Shown: positions 35,137-44,026 of the stretch, in pieces
Numbering within the stretch: the first letter of the stretch is position 1
Layout of the letters: every line of letters starts with the position of its first letter
Notes under the pieces: generated by a model
Database searches by the model: none
Seen by the model: only the letters and a program-made list of their open reading frames with translations
What the model was told of the DNA's origin: nothing
Made by a program: the position numbers and the translations under genes
Assembly: GCF_000384375.1 (NCBI RefSeq)
Contig: NZ_ARVX01000001.1
Coordinates: forward strand, 248,001 to 312,000
Length of the DNA stretch: 64,000 nucleotides
Direction: 5' to 3'
Source of the DNA: Methylotenera versatilis 79
GTDB taxonomy: Bacteria > Pseudomonadota > Gammaproteobacteria > Burkholderiales > Methylophilaceae

Positions 35137-37143
35137 TCACTCTTCAATCGCTTTATCCGCATCTTTTTTAGGCGGCAGCAGAAACTCTTCCGGATGTTGA
35201 TTTAACCGTGACAATACTTTCACAAATAGTAATCGCCATTGTGCAAAACTAACTTTTCGCGACTTCATCGCAACATATAACGCTAAACCAAAGCTCACCG
35301 CCAGATTCATGGTGGCAATCAGAAAAATACCTAACCCCGCCATTAAAAACATATGTGTGGTCAGATTAAAATCCAAAGTAAATGCTGAAAAACCAATAAA
35401 CGCAGAAGCAAAAGTCACGTGTCGAATATCGATTGGCAGCCCTAGCAACACACCCAAACCTGACATTCCGCCAAGCAGACAGCCGAAATAAAAATTACCC
35501 GCCAGCGCACCTAAATTATTTTCAATATAGTTAGCCAAACGATTTAACCTAGGTTTTCCCAATAATTTTTGCAGCCATCTAAGCGCAGCCAAGCGTTGTG
35601 GTATTTTGTTATAGATAGATAAGTTATCGTGATAACCCGCAATTAGGCCCGATAAAAACAAACAAACGCCTGCCACGCCCGCATATAAAACCGCGCCACT
35701 TTGGCTGGGATCATTATCTCTTAATAGTTGATGCGCTTTTTCGACGTTGACAAAATGATTGCCAGTTAAATAAAAAATTACCCATGAAATCAAGATACTT
35801 AACGGCAACAACACCATCACATTGCCCAAAATAGCGATTGTCTGGCTGCTCATGGTTTGCGAAATAATCTTAACCAATTTATCTAAGTTTTTAGTCTTGC
35901 CGTCACTGCTACCAATACTGCTAGCAATCGCCGCGGCGGTCATGGCTGGTTGTTTAGTCGCCACCGTAAAATGCAGCGTATGAATCCACACAAAACCCAA
36001 ACCATAATTAAGGCTGAACAAAATTGCCTCTGTCAGTGGTGCAAAATGCTGTTTGGCGATGAGGATTTTGAGTACCGCCATAATCGAAATAATCAATCCC
36101 GCACCCATCGCGGAGCGCATCAATTTGAAATAATCAGTGCGTGTCGTGGTGATGTAGTGCTCGCCAGTTCTGCTGGCATTTTCAGTCACCCTTAATGCAA
36201 TTAACTCAATATTTTGGCGAAAATGTTGCCGCACGTCATTCTTGTGGCATTCTGCATAAACCAGCGTTTTAAATAAACTGAGCGCGTCGAACTTTACGCT
36301 GGTTTTATTCTTAATGCCCACGATCATGCCGAAAATCGCTTGCAACCTGTCCAGTTGCTGCGTCATTCTTTGCAATAAAAAGGTTAGGCGAATACTCGTA
36401 CCCGTTTGCGAGCTGTTTTTACGAATTTTCGTAATCACCTCTCTACATTGCTGCAGCATGATCAACACATGGCTGACATCGGTCTGATTGGCACTATCGG
36501 CGCTGACAACAGCCGTAATTTCAGCATTTTGAATAATAAAAGGTGAAGTATGTTTTTCTAAATTTTCGTGGTTTTTAACCAACTCCGGCTCTAAACCAGA
36601 AGCCGATAATCGGTAAGAAAGTATCTGTGATGCCTCTAATAACTCATCATAGATCGCATTCACAACGTCAGCATCCGCAATGTCAAAATGCAGCGCATCC
36701 ATTAACTGCAGCCAAATTTCATCCGGTATCGCTAACACCCATTTTTCATCGCTGGTTTCAGTAAAAATCAGCGCAAAGATGTCTTTTAAGTAACGTTTAT
36801 CAATCGCTTCTGGCAGAATTAGGTGGCTAACACGACGATTGAGTTCTGAGAAAAAACCACTACTTGGCTGAATACCAGAATCTGCAAAAATAGAAATAGG
36901 CCGATGTGCTTGGATAAGATTTAAAACCGCCGCATGCAAATAGTCGGCATAGGCTTTATTACTATTTAAAACTTTACACAGCGTTTGTAGCGAATTTGTC
37001 GCATCTTCCGCTTTATTTAATCCGCTTGGACGTATCGCGCCAACGATATCGGCCAACAATTGGATGGAATCTGATTTTCCTTCTAGACGAATTTTGACTA
37101 AATGCGCCTGCAAAATGCCTTGAATGTTGCTGTAATGAGTCAT
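35137..37143 (-). CDS. Membrane protein of the 'site-specific recombinase' (Gcr/SpecificRecomb) family
   Basis: 668 residues from the ATG at 37143 (a GTG at 37173 would add ten). The N-terminal 330 residues are helical and soluble; about 345-640 hold six or more membrane helices (LIISIMAVLKILIA, NVMVLLPLSILISWVIFYLTG, GVAGVCLFLSGLIAGY, FYFGCLLGGMSGLGVLLGLPIDIRHVTFASAFIGFSAF). The pattern matches a family annotated as site-specific recombinase from old Neisseria work. It has no integrase or resolvase motif, so that name is doubtful; a transport or envelope role fits better. Sodium/proton-like neighbour at 33825 is convergent. Confidence 0.78.
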   Translation of the reverse strand: MTHYSNIQGILQAHLVKIRLEGKSDSIQLLADIVGAIRPSGLNKAEDATNSLQTLCKVLNSNKAYADYLHAAVLNLIQAHRPISIFADSGIQPSSGFFSELNRRVSHLILPEAIDKRYLKDIFALIFTETSDEKWVLAIPDEIWLQLMDALHFDIADADVVNAIYDELLEASQILSYRLSASGLEPELVKNHENLEKHTSPFIIQNAEITAVVSADSANQTDVSHVLIMLQQCREVITKIRKNSSQTGTSIRLTFLLQRMTQQLDRLQAIFGMIVGIKNKTSVKFDALSLFKTLVYAECHKNDVRQHFRQNIELIALRVTENASRTGEHYITTTRTDYFKLMRSAMGAGLIISIMAVLKILIAKQHFAPLTEAILFSLNYGLGFVWIHTLHFTVATKQPAMTAAAIASSIGSSDGKTKNLDKLVKIISQTMSSQTIAILGNVMVLLPLSILISWVIFYLTGNHFVNVEKAHQLLRDNDPSQSGAVLYAGVAGVCLFLSGLIAGYHDNLSIYNKIPQRLAALRWLQKLLGKPRLNRLANYIENNLGALAGNFYFGCLLGGMSGLGVLLGLPIDIRHVTFASAFIGFSAFTLDFNLTTHMFLMAGLGIFLIATMNLAVSFGLALYVAMKSRKVSFAQWRLLFVKVLSRLNQHPEEFLLPPKKDADKAIEE

Positions 37144-37210
37144 GCTATCTGAAATATACAAAAAAATTGCCACTCGAAAGTAGCCTGAAAAAGGGATAAA
37201 GCTATTTAAT

Positions 37211-37270
37211 CACGTGGCGCACGTTTATGCCTAACGATTAAGCACGCCTAATGATTAAGCGCGCCACGTG
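37211..37270. repeat. Inverted repeat with internal tandem copies
   Basis: CACGTGGCGC (37211-37220) is the exact reverse complement of GCGCCACGTG (37261-37270). Between them are two near-identical 16-base copies, TGCCTAACGATTAAGC and CGCCTAATGATTAAGC. It lies just after the stop of the reverse-strand PDZ gene. It could act as a terminator on the minus strand, but no T-tract follows closely. Confidence 0.6.
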
Positions 37271-37289
37271 GCAATTAACTTAAATTGAA

Positions 37290-38180
37290 TTAACGTTGAT
37301 TGATTGCAACTTCTACGGTATTTGGTTGACCAGCACGTTCATACACCATTGCAACGGTTTGGCCTTGATATTTGCGCGCCGCGGTTGATAACTGCTCTGG
37401 TTTTTCAAGCACGGTGTCACCCAGTTTGATTAACACATCGCCACGCTTTAAATTGGCTTTTGCTGCGGCGGAATTTTTAATCACCGCAATCACTTTTAAA
37501 CCCTCTTCTTCAATCGCTTTTTCATCTTCTGGCAATTCTTTTTTAGATAATTTAATCACATGCACGCCTAACAAAGGCTTAGGCAATTTTGCCCAATAAC
37601 TGGCGTAATAATTATAGTTAGTTTGCTCTTTTTCTAAATCTTTTTCAGTTAACGCTTTGCCTGCTTTAGCGGCTTCTTTAATTAACGCTATTTTATTGGC
37701 AGGCGTTTTCTCAGTACCATATTTGCTGTAAACCAGCACCGTATCTGCTTTTAGCGCTTTCGCATAAGCCAATGCTTGTTCAGCTGGCACATCGCCCGCA
37801 GTAAACCCTGATGAACCCATCAAGTCATAACCATTTTCAAGCATGCTGATATCATCTTCTTCCTTATGATTACTCACATACATTTTGGTATCTGGATTAG
37901 CCTGTAAAGAAGCTAAATTGCCGCTATTTTGTGCTTTATAGCTTTTTGCATACCAGTTTTCGGCAGGGCTAATATCAGTAGGATTAGCCGTTTCAGCCGC
38001 GTACAACTGTGTTGCCAATAAAAATATACCCAACGTTAACAAACTGCCCAACATTAATTTTGGCGAAATACCTTTTTTAACTAGAGCATCTTGTTTGGGA
38101 CTTTTCGCTCGCGCACTATTAACCTGCATAGGCTGATAATTGGTTTTTTTGATTGATGTTTGATGACGAACAGGCAGCAT
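37290..38180 (-). CDS. PDZ-domain membrane-anchored or secreted protein
   Basis: 296 residues; GGA ribosome site ahead of the ATG at 38180. About 40 basic, disordered residues precede a hydrophobic segment (LMLGSLLTLGIFLLATQLYA, 42-62), so it is a signal-anchor or a long signal peptide. The middle (65-195) includes 'NWYAKSYKAQNSGNLASL' and a helical Lys/Glu-rich part. A PDZ domain is at the end (about 225-290: GLKVIAVIKNSAAAKANLKRGDVLIKLGDTVLEKPEQL). No protease domain is present. It may be a periplasmic scaffold. Divergent from mogA. Confidence 0.75.
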   Translation of the reverse strand: MLPVRHQTSIKKTNYQPMQVNSARAKSPKQDALVKKGISPKLMLGSLLTLGIFLLATQLYAAETANPTDISPAENWYAKSYKAQNSGNLASLQANPDTKMYVSNHKEEDDISMLENGYDLMGSSGFTAGDVPAEQALAYAKALKADTVLVYSKYGTEKTPANKIALIKEAAKAGKALTEKDLEKEQTNYNYYASYWAKLPKPLLGVHVIKLSKKELPEDEKAIEEEGLKVIAVIKNSAAAKANLKRGDVLIKLGDTVLEKPEQLSTAARKYQGQTVAMVYERAGQPNTVEVAINQR

Positions 38181-38251
38181 GAAAGAATCCTTTTACATTG
38201 AAAATGTTATGATTAGCGCTTAAACAATCACACAACAACACAGACACGCTA

Positions 38252-38863
38252 ATGATAAAACAATTCATTAAAATTGGCTTAATTTCTATTTCCGATCGCG
38301 CAAGTAGCGGCGTCTACGCCGATAAAGGCATTCCCAGTTTACAAGAATGGTTAGAAAAAGCCCTCATTACGCCCATTAAATTTGAAACGCGATTAATTGC
38401 CGATGAGCAAGATGAAATCGAAGAAACTCTCATTGACTTAGTCGATTATCAAACGTGCCATTTGATTTTCACCACTGGCGGCACAGGCCCTGCTTTGCGT
38501 GATGTAACGCCAGAAGCCACATTAAAAATTGCCTACAAAATCATGCCCGGCTTTGGTGAGCAAATGCGCCAAATCAGTCTGAATTTTGTGCCGACAGCTA
38601 TTCTGTCCAGACAAGTCGCTGTTATTCGCAAACAATGCTTGATTATTAATCTGCCTGGTCAACCCAAAGCAATCGCACAAACGCTTGAGGGTTTAAAAAG
38701 TGAAACAGGTGAAGTGAAAGTGCACGGTATTTTTGCGGCTGTGCCGTATTGTCTGGATTTATTGGCAACTGAAGATTCACCGATGCCGTATGTGGAAACC
38801 AATGAAGCAATTGTAAAAGCCTTCAGGCCAAAGTCAGCCGTATCAAATAAATCTGCACTATAA
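38252..38863 (+). CDS. mogA: Molybdopterin adenylyltransferase
   Basis: 203 residues. The MoCF-domain motifs are visible: IGLISISDRASSGVYADKGIPSL near the start, LIFTTGGTGPALRDVTPEAT (about 70-90) and INLPGQPKAIAQTLEG. MogA activates molybdopterin by adenylylation ahead of molybdate insertion by MoeA. No other molybdenum genes lie in the window. It is divergent from the PDZ gene. One copy of the 12-base word AAAGTGTTAAGT lies 22 bases after its stop, just before a terminator. Confidence 0.93.
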   Translation: MIKQFIKIGLISISDRASSGVYADKGIPSLQEWLEKALITPIKFETRLIADEQDEIEETLIDLVDYQTCHLIFTTGGTGPALRDVTPEATLKIAYKIMPGFGEQMRQISLNFVPTAILSRQVAVIRKQCLIINLPGQPKAIAQTLEGLKSETGEVKVHGIFAAVPYCLDLLATEDSPMPYVETNEAIVKAFRPKSAVSNKSAL

Positions 38864-38934
38864 AGTGATTATTTTTAAGCAAAAAAAGTGTTAAGTACTA
38901 AGTGTGAAATTCTGCGTACTAGAATGTATAAAAT

Positions 38935-38965
38935 AAAAAAAGCGCTGAATAAACAGCGCTTTTTG
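38935..38965. terminator. Intrinsic terminator between mogA and the TonB receptor
   Basis: Stem AAAAAGCGCTG/CAGCGCTTTTT with a 6-base AT loop. It serves the convergent mogA and receptor genes in both directions. Confidence 0.92.
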
Positions 38966-38982
38966 TAAATCATTAATGCATC

Positions 38983-41730
38983 TTATTGATTTGCACGGAA
39001 CACGATGCCTACGTATCTAAATGCTCCTAAACCATCCCAACCAACTGGGTAATTATTACTAAAGTTATTCACACTGGTGGTGTACTTTTTATCAAATAAG
39101 TTTTTAGCGACTAAATTCACTGAAAACTTATCGTTTTTGCCACCAACGATACCAAAGCCACCGTCAGTTACAGAATAACCACTCACTTTGCCGTACTCAG
39201 ATAATTGTTGCTCTAAGTTTTGTTTTGAGCGCACCACAGTACTAAAGAATGCATGCCCTTTAAAGCCATTATAGAGTGGGAACCAATAATCCGCACCAAT
39301 AATACCAGTTAAGCGCGGAGCACCAACAATTTGCTTGCCTGTGTTATCGCAAACCACACTTGTCGTTATTTCTGCAGGGCAAGTCGCTTCACTCCAATCG
39401 GTATAAGTTGCATGATTGTATGCCCCTGCAAAATTGAATGACAGATTACTATTGACAGCGTAAGCACCATCAATTTCAATACCACGCACAGTGATTTCAG
39501 GAATATTACCAAAGTCAGATATATATCCTGTTGGAACACCTGCTGATATGCCTACAAAATTACTGGTCGTCGCTTGGTAGTCTTTGATTACAGTATTGTA
39601 TAAGTTTACGTTCAACATTAATTTACGGTTGAGCAACAAGCTTTTTACACCCAGTTCGAAATCCACAGTTTTCTCTGGATCCACGGTTAGCCGCGCGCCA
39701 TTACTAGTCCTAAATGCGACTGCGCTGGATTTTTCACCGCCCGCCGCTGAGGCATAAAACATCACATCCTCATTATATTTATAACTTGGACTTAACAACC
39801 AAGAAATTGAATTTTCTGTGAGTGAGTCTTTAATAGGCCCAAATGTAGCTCCGGTTTGTGCTGTTCGAATTGCATTTGCTGCAGAAAGTTCAGCTACAGA
39901 AGCTCCTGGAGCATCCGCTGCTGTAAGAGGAGTAAGTGCAGAGCCGTCAAAAAAGGTGCTTTGACGAGTTATCGAATTTTCACGTCTTTCACGTGTAAAT
40001 CGTAGACCAGTAGTTAGGTCTACTTTTTCTACTAAATGCCAATTGATTTGCCCAAATATTGCACGGCTATCTACTTCTGATATTTGTCTATTGGTGGCAA
40101 ATACATTGTTAAGTGATTTTTTCAATAGATTAACGCCAGAGGATGTGGCTGGATTAGCACCTGCGCCGTATAGAGTATTGTATTGTCCATTTGTCGCAAA
40201 GAACGCACCTGCATCGTCGTAATAAACATTTCTACTTAGCGTATCGGTTTTCCCATCTAAGTAAAAGAAACCCGTTTGATAATCAAACAAGCCACCTTCT
40301 TCAGAAGTTAAACGAAACTCTTGAGTAAATTGATCTGCATTGACTAAAGTTCCACCACGCGAAAGATTAAATTTAGTTTCTTGCGCGTCGTTTTTCGCAT
40401 CAAACAGATAACGACGACCACCTGTAATTGAAGTCAATGTAACTGGGCCTAAATTCCAATCTAAAGTAAGTGCTGCGCCGCGATTATAAGTTTTTAAAGG
40501 TTGCGCAATCACTGTGTTTAACTCAACTTCGTCCAGATTATTCTTGCCAATTAAGGGACGATAATTTCCGCCATCAAAATATCCGCGAGCTAAACGGCTA
40601 GTATGCGTAGTTGTTCGTATTACACTGCCACCGTCTGTTGTCAGGGGATCAATAATCTTGGCTTTTGTATTGCTATTTTCATTAGCAAATGCCGCATCTA
40701 AATTCACTTTAGCCGTAATATTTTCAGTTGGGGTAGCCAAGAACTGTAGACGACCGCCGTAACGATTTTTCTCATGTGTCGCACCACCATTGGTGGTTGT
40801 AATTTCACGGTCGCCCGTTTGTTTGTCTACAAAGAACGAACCACGCCACGCCAATGCATCTTCAATGATACCGTTAGTGTATGCGCCACGCGCTTTAAAG
40901 CCGCCTGGGGAATCACCCGAATTATTCAAACTTGAGCTTGAATTGCCGCCCGCTTCCAACTCTAACCAACTGCTTTCTTTGAAGCTTGGCGCACGGCTGA
41001 CATAATTGATTAAGCCCATTGTGGTGTTTTTGCCCTTCAATGTTCCTTGCGGGCCACGCAGTACTTCTACACGATCTAAATCACTAAAGTTTTGAAACGA
41101 CATACCAACTTGGCTTAAGTAGATATCATCTACCACAATACCCACTGCAGATTCCGCGTTTTCATTACCTGTCGATTTCCCCACGCCACGAATCGAAATG
41201 CCGGAGCGGCGTGCATTTGGTGTAGTAGCAGTTAGACCTGGCGATACACGTTGCAAATCGTCAATGCTAAAAATACGGTCGCGATCAATTTGCTTGCCGC
41301 CAATAATATTGATTGGAATAGGCACATCTTGTGCGATTTCTGTACGATTGCGAGAAGTAACCACTACGCTACCGAGCAAATTGGTATCATCAACAACGGT
41401 TGCTTGCTCTGCCTTAGGCTCACTCGGCGCTGTTGCGGTTTCTGCAGGCTCACTCGGATTAGTGGTGCTTGCATTTGGATCATTTTTAGACTGGTTAAGC
41501 GCATCTTTGGTAGCCTTTAACTCTTGCTCTAACCGAAGTATTTTTTCTTGATATTCTTTTTCGGTTACAGCGTTCTCTGCCGCTAATAATTGGCCTGAGT
41601 ATGGAATCGTAAGTGATGTTAGTACGATTAAACCACCCAAGCTCATGGATGATTTAATTGGATGCGCTGAAGCGATAATATCGACTATTCTTTTTCTAAC
41701 GAATCCTGTGAGTTTGTTTTCTGTTTGCAT
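38983..41730 (-). CDS. TonB-dependent outer-membrane receptor with coiled-coil N-terminal extension
   Basis: 915 residues from the ATG at 41730, preceded by GGGGGATT; the frame runs on to 41823 without a better start. A long signal sequence (to about residue 50, YSGQLLAAE) is followed by a coiled-coil (VTEKEYQEKILRLEQELKATKDALNQ, 53-78) and a Pro/Ser/Glu linker (80-115) before the plug (VVVTSRNRTEIAQDVPIPINII; GVGKSTGNENAESAVGIVVDDIYLS; RVEVLRGPQGTLKGKNTTMGLINYV). The barrel is of the large, TonB-dependent type used for iron complexes, vitamins or sugars. It ends FRANQ rather than in an aromatic residue. Ligand unknown. Confidence 0.88.
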   Translation of the reverse strand: MQTENKLTGFVRKRIVDIIASAHPIKSSMSLGGLIVLTSLTIPYSGQLLAAENAVTEKEYQEKILRLEQELKATKDALNQSKNDPNASTTNPSEPAETATAPSEPKAEQATVVDDTNLLGSVVVTSRNRTEIAQDVPIPINIIGGKQIDRDRIFSIDDLQRVSPGLTATTPNARRSGISIRGVGKSTGNENAESAVGIVVDDIYLSQVGMSFQNFSDLDRVEVLRGPQGTLKGKNTTMGLINYVSRAPSFKESSWLELEAGGNSSSSLNNSGDSPGGFKARGAYTNGIIEDALAWRGSFFVDKQTGDREITTTNGGATHEKNRYGGRLQFLATPTENITAKVNLDAAFANENSNTKAKIIDPLTTDGGSVIRTTTHTSRLARGYFDGGNYRPLIGKNNLDEVELNTVIAQPLKTYNRGAALTLDWNLGPVTLTSITGGRRYLFDAKNDAQETKFNLSRGGTLVNADQFTQEFRLTSEEGGLFDYQTGFFYLDGKTDTLSRNVYYDDAGAFFATNGQYNTLYGAGANPATSSGVNLLKKSLNNVFATNRQISEVDSRAIFGQINWHLVEKVDLTTGLRFTRERRENSITRQSTFFDGSALTPLTAADAPGASVAELSAANAIRTAQTGATFGPIKDSLTENSISWLLSPSYKYNEDVMFYASAAGGEKSSAVAFRTSNGARLTVDPEKTVDFELGVKSLLLNRKLMLNVNLYNTVIKDYQATTSNFVGISAGVPTGYISDFGNIPEITVRGIEIDGAYAVNSNLSFNFAGAYNHATYTDWSEATCPAEITTSVVCDNTGKQIVGAPRLTGIIGADYWFPLYNGFKGHAFFSTVVRSKQNLEQQLSEYGKVSGYSVTDGGFGIVGGKNDKFSVNLVAKNLFDKKYTTSVNNFSNNYPVGWDGLGAFRYVGIVFRANQ

Positions 41731-42102
41731 GTAATCCCCCAAATAATTAAGTTCTAACGATGAACTTCTAGCTGACTTCTTCGAGTCAACAACAAGGGAA
41801 TGCATAGGCAAGTATTGTTCCAACAGATATATTTTATTTTTTTAAATTACTTACAAACATATAAGACTTTGAATTAATTATTATTTTTTTATATTTTCCG
41901 TCAAAAATTAATTTTTTCACTCTGTTAATTTCTAATCATTTTTTATAGTGTTAAGTTTCTAAATCAGCAGCCTGTATTACAACTGTTGCTATACAAACAA
42001 ATAACGATAATTGAGCAACAGTTATTTGAATGCTTTTCAACATCTCACAAAATCTTATTACTTCGATTTAGTTTAAGTCGGTTATAGGCTAATATCCTCA
42101 AC
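41731..42102. other. 372-bp divergent promoter region with inverted repeat
   Basis: Very AT-rich spacer between the divergent receptor gene and the VanZ gene. AACTGTTGCT (41981-41990) and AGCAACAGTT (42014-42023) form a perfect 10-bp inverted repeat with 23 bp between. The spacing fits two turns of helix and so a paired operator rather than a terminator. I see no coding capacity and no clear Fur box. Confidence 0.5.
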
Positions 42103-42513
42103 ATGATTATCCCATTGCATCGCTTTTTGAAACGATATTCGATAAGGCGCACGCTACTTGCGCTGTTAGTTGCATCGCTTTTTATGACTACCTACTTAAT
42201 GTTGATTGAGCTCCCACCAAAAAAGATGGGCTGGCCGTATTGGGATAAAGTACAGCATATACTGGTATTTTTGATACTAACTGGATTAGCATTAAGTTTA
42301 TTTTTTAAGCAGCGTTGGCGCTGGGTATTAGGGCTGGCGATGTACGGCGCATTAATAGAATGGTTGCAAGCGACACTGACTATCACCCGCATGGCCACAG
42401 TGGGTGATTGGCTGGCCGATATAACTGGTATCGCTATCGCAGTTATGGTGTTTGTGCTGATTGATAAGCTATGCATAAAACCTGCCGCAAACTTAATCTC
42501 GCATTCCGCCTAA
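42103..42513 (+). CDS. VanZ-like membrane protein
   Basis: 136 residues with about four membrane helices. The family pattern is present: 'PYWDKVQHILVFLILTGLALSLFF', 'RWRWVLGLAMYGALIEWLQA' and 'ATVGDWLADITGIAIAVMVF', including the D-K-x-x-H and E-x-x-Q, D-x-x-A-D residues. VanZ relatives confer low-level teicoplanin resistance in Gram-positives, but small proteobacterial members have no proven role. It is 16 bases upstream of thiL, so the two are likely co-transcribed. Confidence 0.85.
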   Translation: MIIPLHRFLKRYSIRRTLLALLVASLFMTTYLMLIELPPKKMGWPYWDKVQHILVFLILTGLALSLFFKQRWRWVLGLAMYGALIEWLQATLTITRMATVGDWLADITGIAIAVMVFVLIDKLCIKPAANLISHSA

Positions 42514-42528
42514 TATTGGCACATTAAT

Positions 42529-43497
42529 ATGTCTTCCGAATTTAATTTAATCGCACAATACTTCACCAAACCTACACCGCAAGCGGATTTAGGTGTGGGC
42601 GACGATGCCGCTTTAATTTCTATTTCAAGCGGTATGCAGCTTGCTATTTCAGCCGATATGCTGGTAGCAGGCACTCACTTTTTTGAGGATTGCGACCCGT
42701 ACCGATTGGGCTGGAAATCACTCGCTGTGAATATATCCGATATGGCGGCGATGGGTGCGCAACCAAAATGGGCGACTTTGGCGATTGCATTGCCCAGCAT
42801 TGACGAGGCATGGTTAAAACCGTTCAGCCAAGGTTTTTTTGCTTGCGCGGATCAATTTGGTGTCGATTTAATTGGCGGCGATACCACACGCGGACCACTC
42901 AATATCAGCGTGCAAATCATGGGCGAAGTGCCCACTGGCAAAGCCATTAAGCGCAGTGGCACAAAGATTGGTGACGATATTTGGGTAAGCGGAAATCTTG
43001 GCAGCGCGGCGTTGGGTTTGGCGCATTTGCAAAATAAAACCCATGTTTTAGGCAATGCGCTACCAGTTTGTTTAAACGCACTACACATGCCTACGCCACG
43101 ATTAGCACTGGGTATAGCTTTGCGCGATATTGCCCATAGTTGTATTGATATTTCAGATGGATTGCTGGCGGATTTGGGTCATATTTTGCAATCATCGAAA
43201 CCCAGCAACTCCACATTTGGCGCACAGATTGATTTAGCGCAAATTCCCTGCATCGCTTATCTAAAGCAAGATTTACAAAACGCACAAACGCAGCAGGCTA
43301 TTTTAGCGGGTGGTGATGATTATGAGCTTTGTTTTACTGCTCCAAAATCCAAACGCGCGGCCATTCAAATGCTCAGTAATCAGCTTGGCTTGCCGTTAAG
43401 CTTAATTGGTGAAACTCAAGAAAATTCAGGTATTAAAGTGATGTATAACGATAAACAATTAACGCTTTCAAACAAAGGGTTTGACCATTTTGACTAA
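42529..43497 (+). CDS. thiL: Thiamine-monophosphate kinase
   Basis: 322 residues. It phosphorylates thiamine monophosphate to the active diphosphate using ATP. PurM-like superfamily motifs: GVGDDAALIS near residue 22, SADMLVAGTHFF, AVNISDMAAMGA, DLIGGDTTRGP, SCIDISDGLLADLGHI and ILAGGDDYELCF. All metal-binding Asp clusters are intact. Its end overlaps the TTG start region of pgpA, the standard thiL-pgpA-pncC order in betaproteobacteria. No TPP riboswitch was seen. Confidence 0.96.
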   Translation: MSSEFNLIAQYFTKPTPQADLGVGDDAALISISSGMQLAISADMLVAGTHFFEDCDPYRLGWKSLAVNISDMAAMGAQPKWATLAIALPSIDEAWLKPFSQGFFACADQFGVDLIGGDTTRGPLNISVQIMGEVPTGKAIKRSGTKIGDDIWVSGNLGSAALGLAHLQNKTHVLGNALPVCLNALHMPTPRLALGIALRDIAHSCIDISDGLLADLGHILQSSKPSNSTFGAQIDLAQIPCIAYLKQDLQNAQTQQAILAGGDDYELCFTAPKSKRAAIQMLSNQLGLPLSLIGETQENSGIKVMYNDKQLTLSNKGFDHFD

Positions 43498-44026
43498 CTC
43501 AAATCCAGCTAATCAAGATTCAGCAATTTCAAATCAGCCAACATTCAAGCTGTTAATCGCGCATCCCGCCCATTTTTTAAGCTTGGGTTTTGGTAGTGGA
43601 TTAGCTAAAAAAGCACCTGGCACTTTTGGCACGCTGGTTGGTATGCCGATATTTTGGCTGCTTTCACGCTATACATTTCATACACAATTAATCGTGATTA
43701 CTTTCCTATTTTTAATCGGCATTTATTGTTGCGCCAAAACAGGCAAAGCCTTGGGTGTGGCGGATCACGGTGCGATTGTTTGGGATGAAATCGTTGCCAT
43801 TATGTTGGTGTTAGCGTTCACACCGCTGCATTGGTTTGCATGGTTAATCGCATTTGGTTTATTCCGTTTATTTGATATTTGGAAACCCTTTCCAATTGAG
43901 CAATTTGACGCGAAACTCAAAAATGGCTTCGGCGTGATGTTTGACGACTTACTGGCTGCCATTTACGCAATCGCTGCTTTTAAAGTGCTGTTATGGATAT
44001 ATTTGGGGGTAAAAGTGCATGCATGA
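43490..44026 (+). CDS. pgpA: Phosphatidylglycerophosphatase A
   Basis: 178 residues from TTG at 43490, about ten bases after AAAGGG; a TTG at 43481 is too close to that site but also open. Several membrane helices and the PgpA motifs: GFGSGLAKKAPGTFGTLVGMP, ADHGAIVWDEIVAIML, FRLFDIWKPFPI and DDLLAAIYA. It removes the phosphate from phosphatidylglycerophosphate to give phosphatidylglycerol. It overlaps thiL by eight bases and pncC by eight, so all three are translationally linked. Confidence 0.93.
   Translation: MTNSNPANQDSAISNQPTFKLLIAHPAHFLSLGFGSGLAKKAPGTFGTLVGMPIFWLLSRYTFHTQLIVITFLFLIGIYCCAKTGKALGVADHGAIVWDEIVAIMLVLAFTPLHWFAWLIAFGLFRLFDIWKPFPIEQFDAKLKNGFGVMFDDLLAAIYAIAAFKVLLWIYLGVKVHA

Noticed and set aside
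35137-37143. Reading the 'site-specific recombinase' family as evidence of a mobile element
   Set aside because: The protein has several membrane helices and no integrase, resolvase or transposase motif, and no att-like direct repeats flank it.
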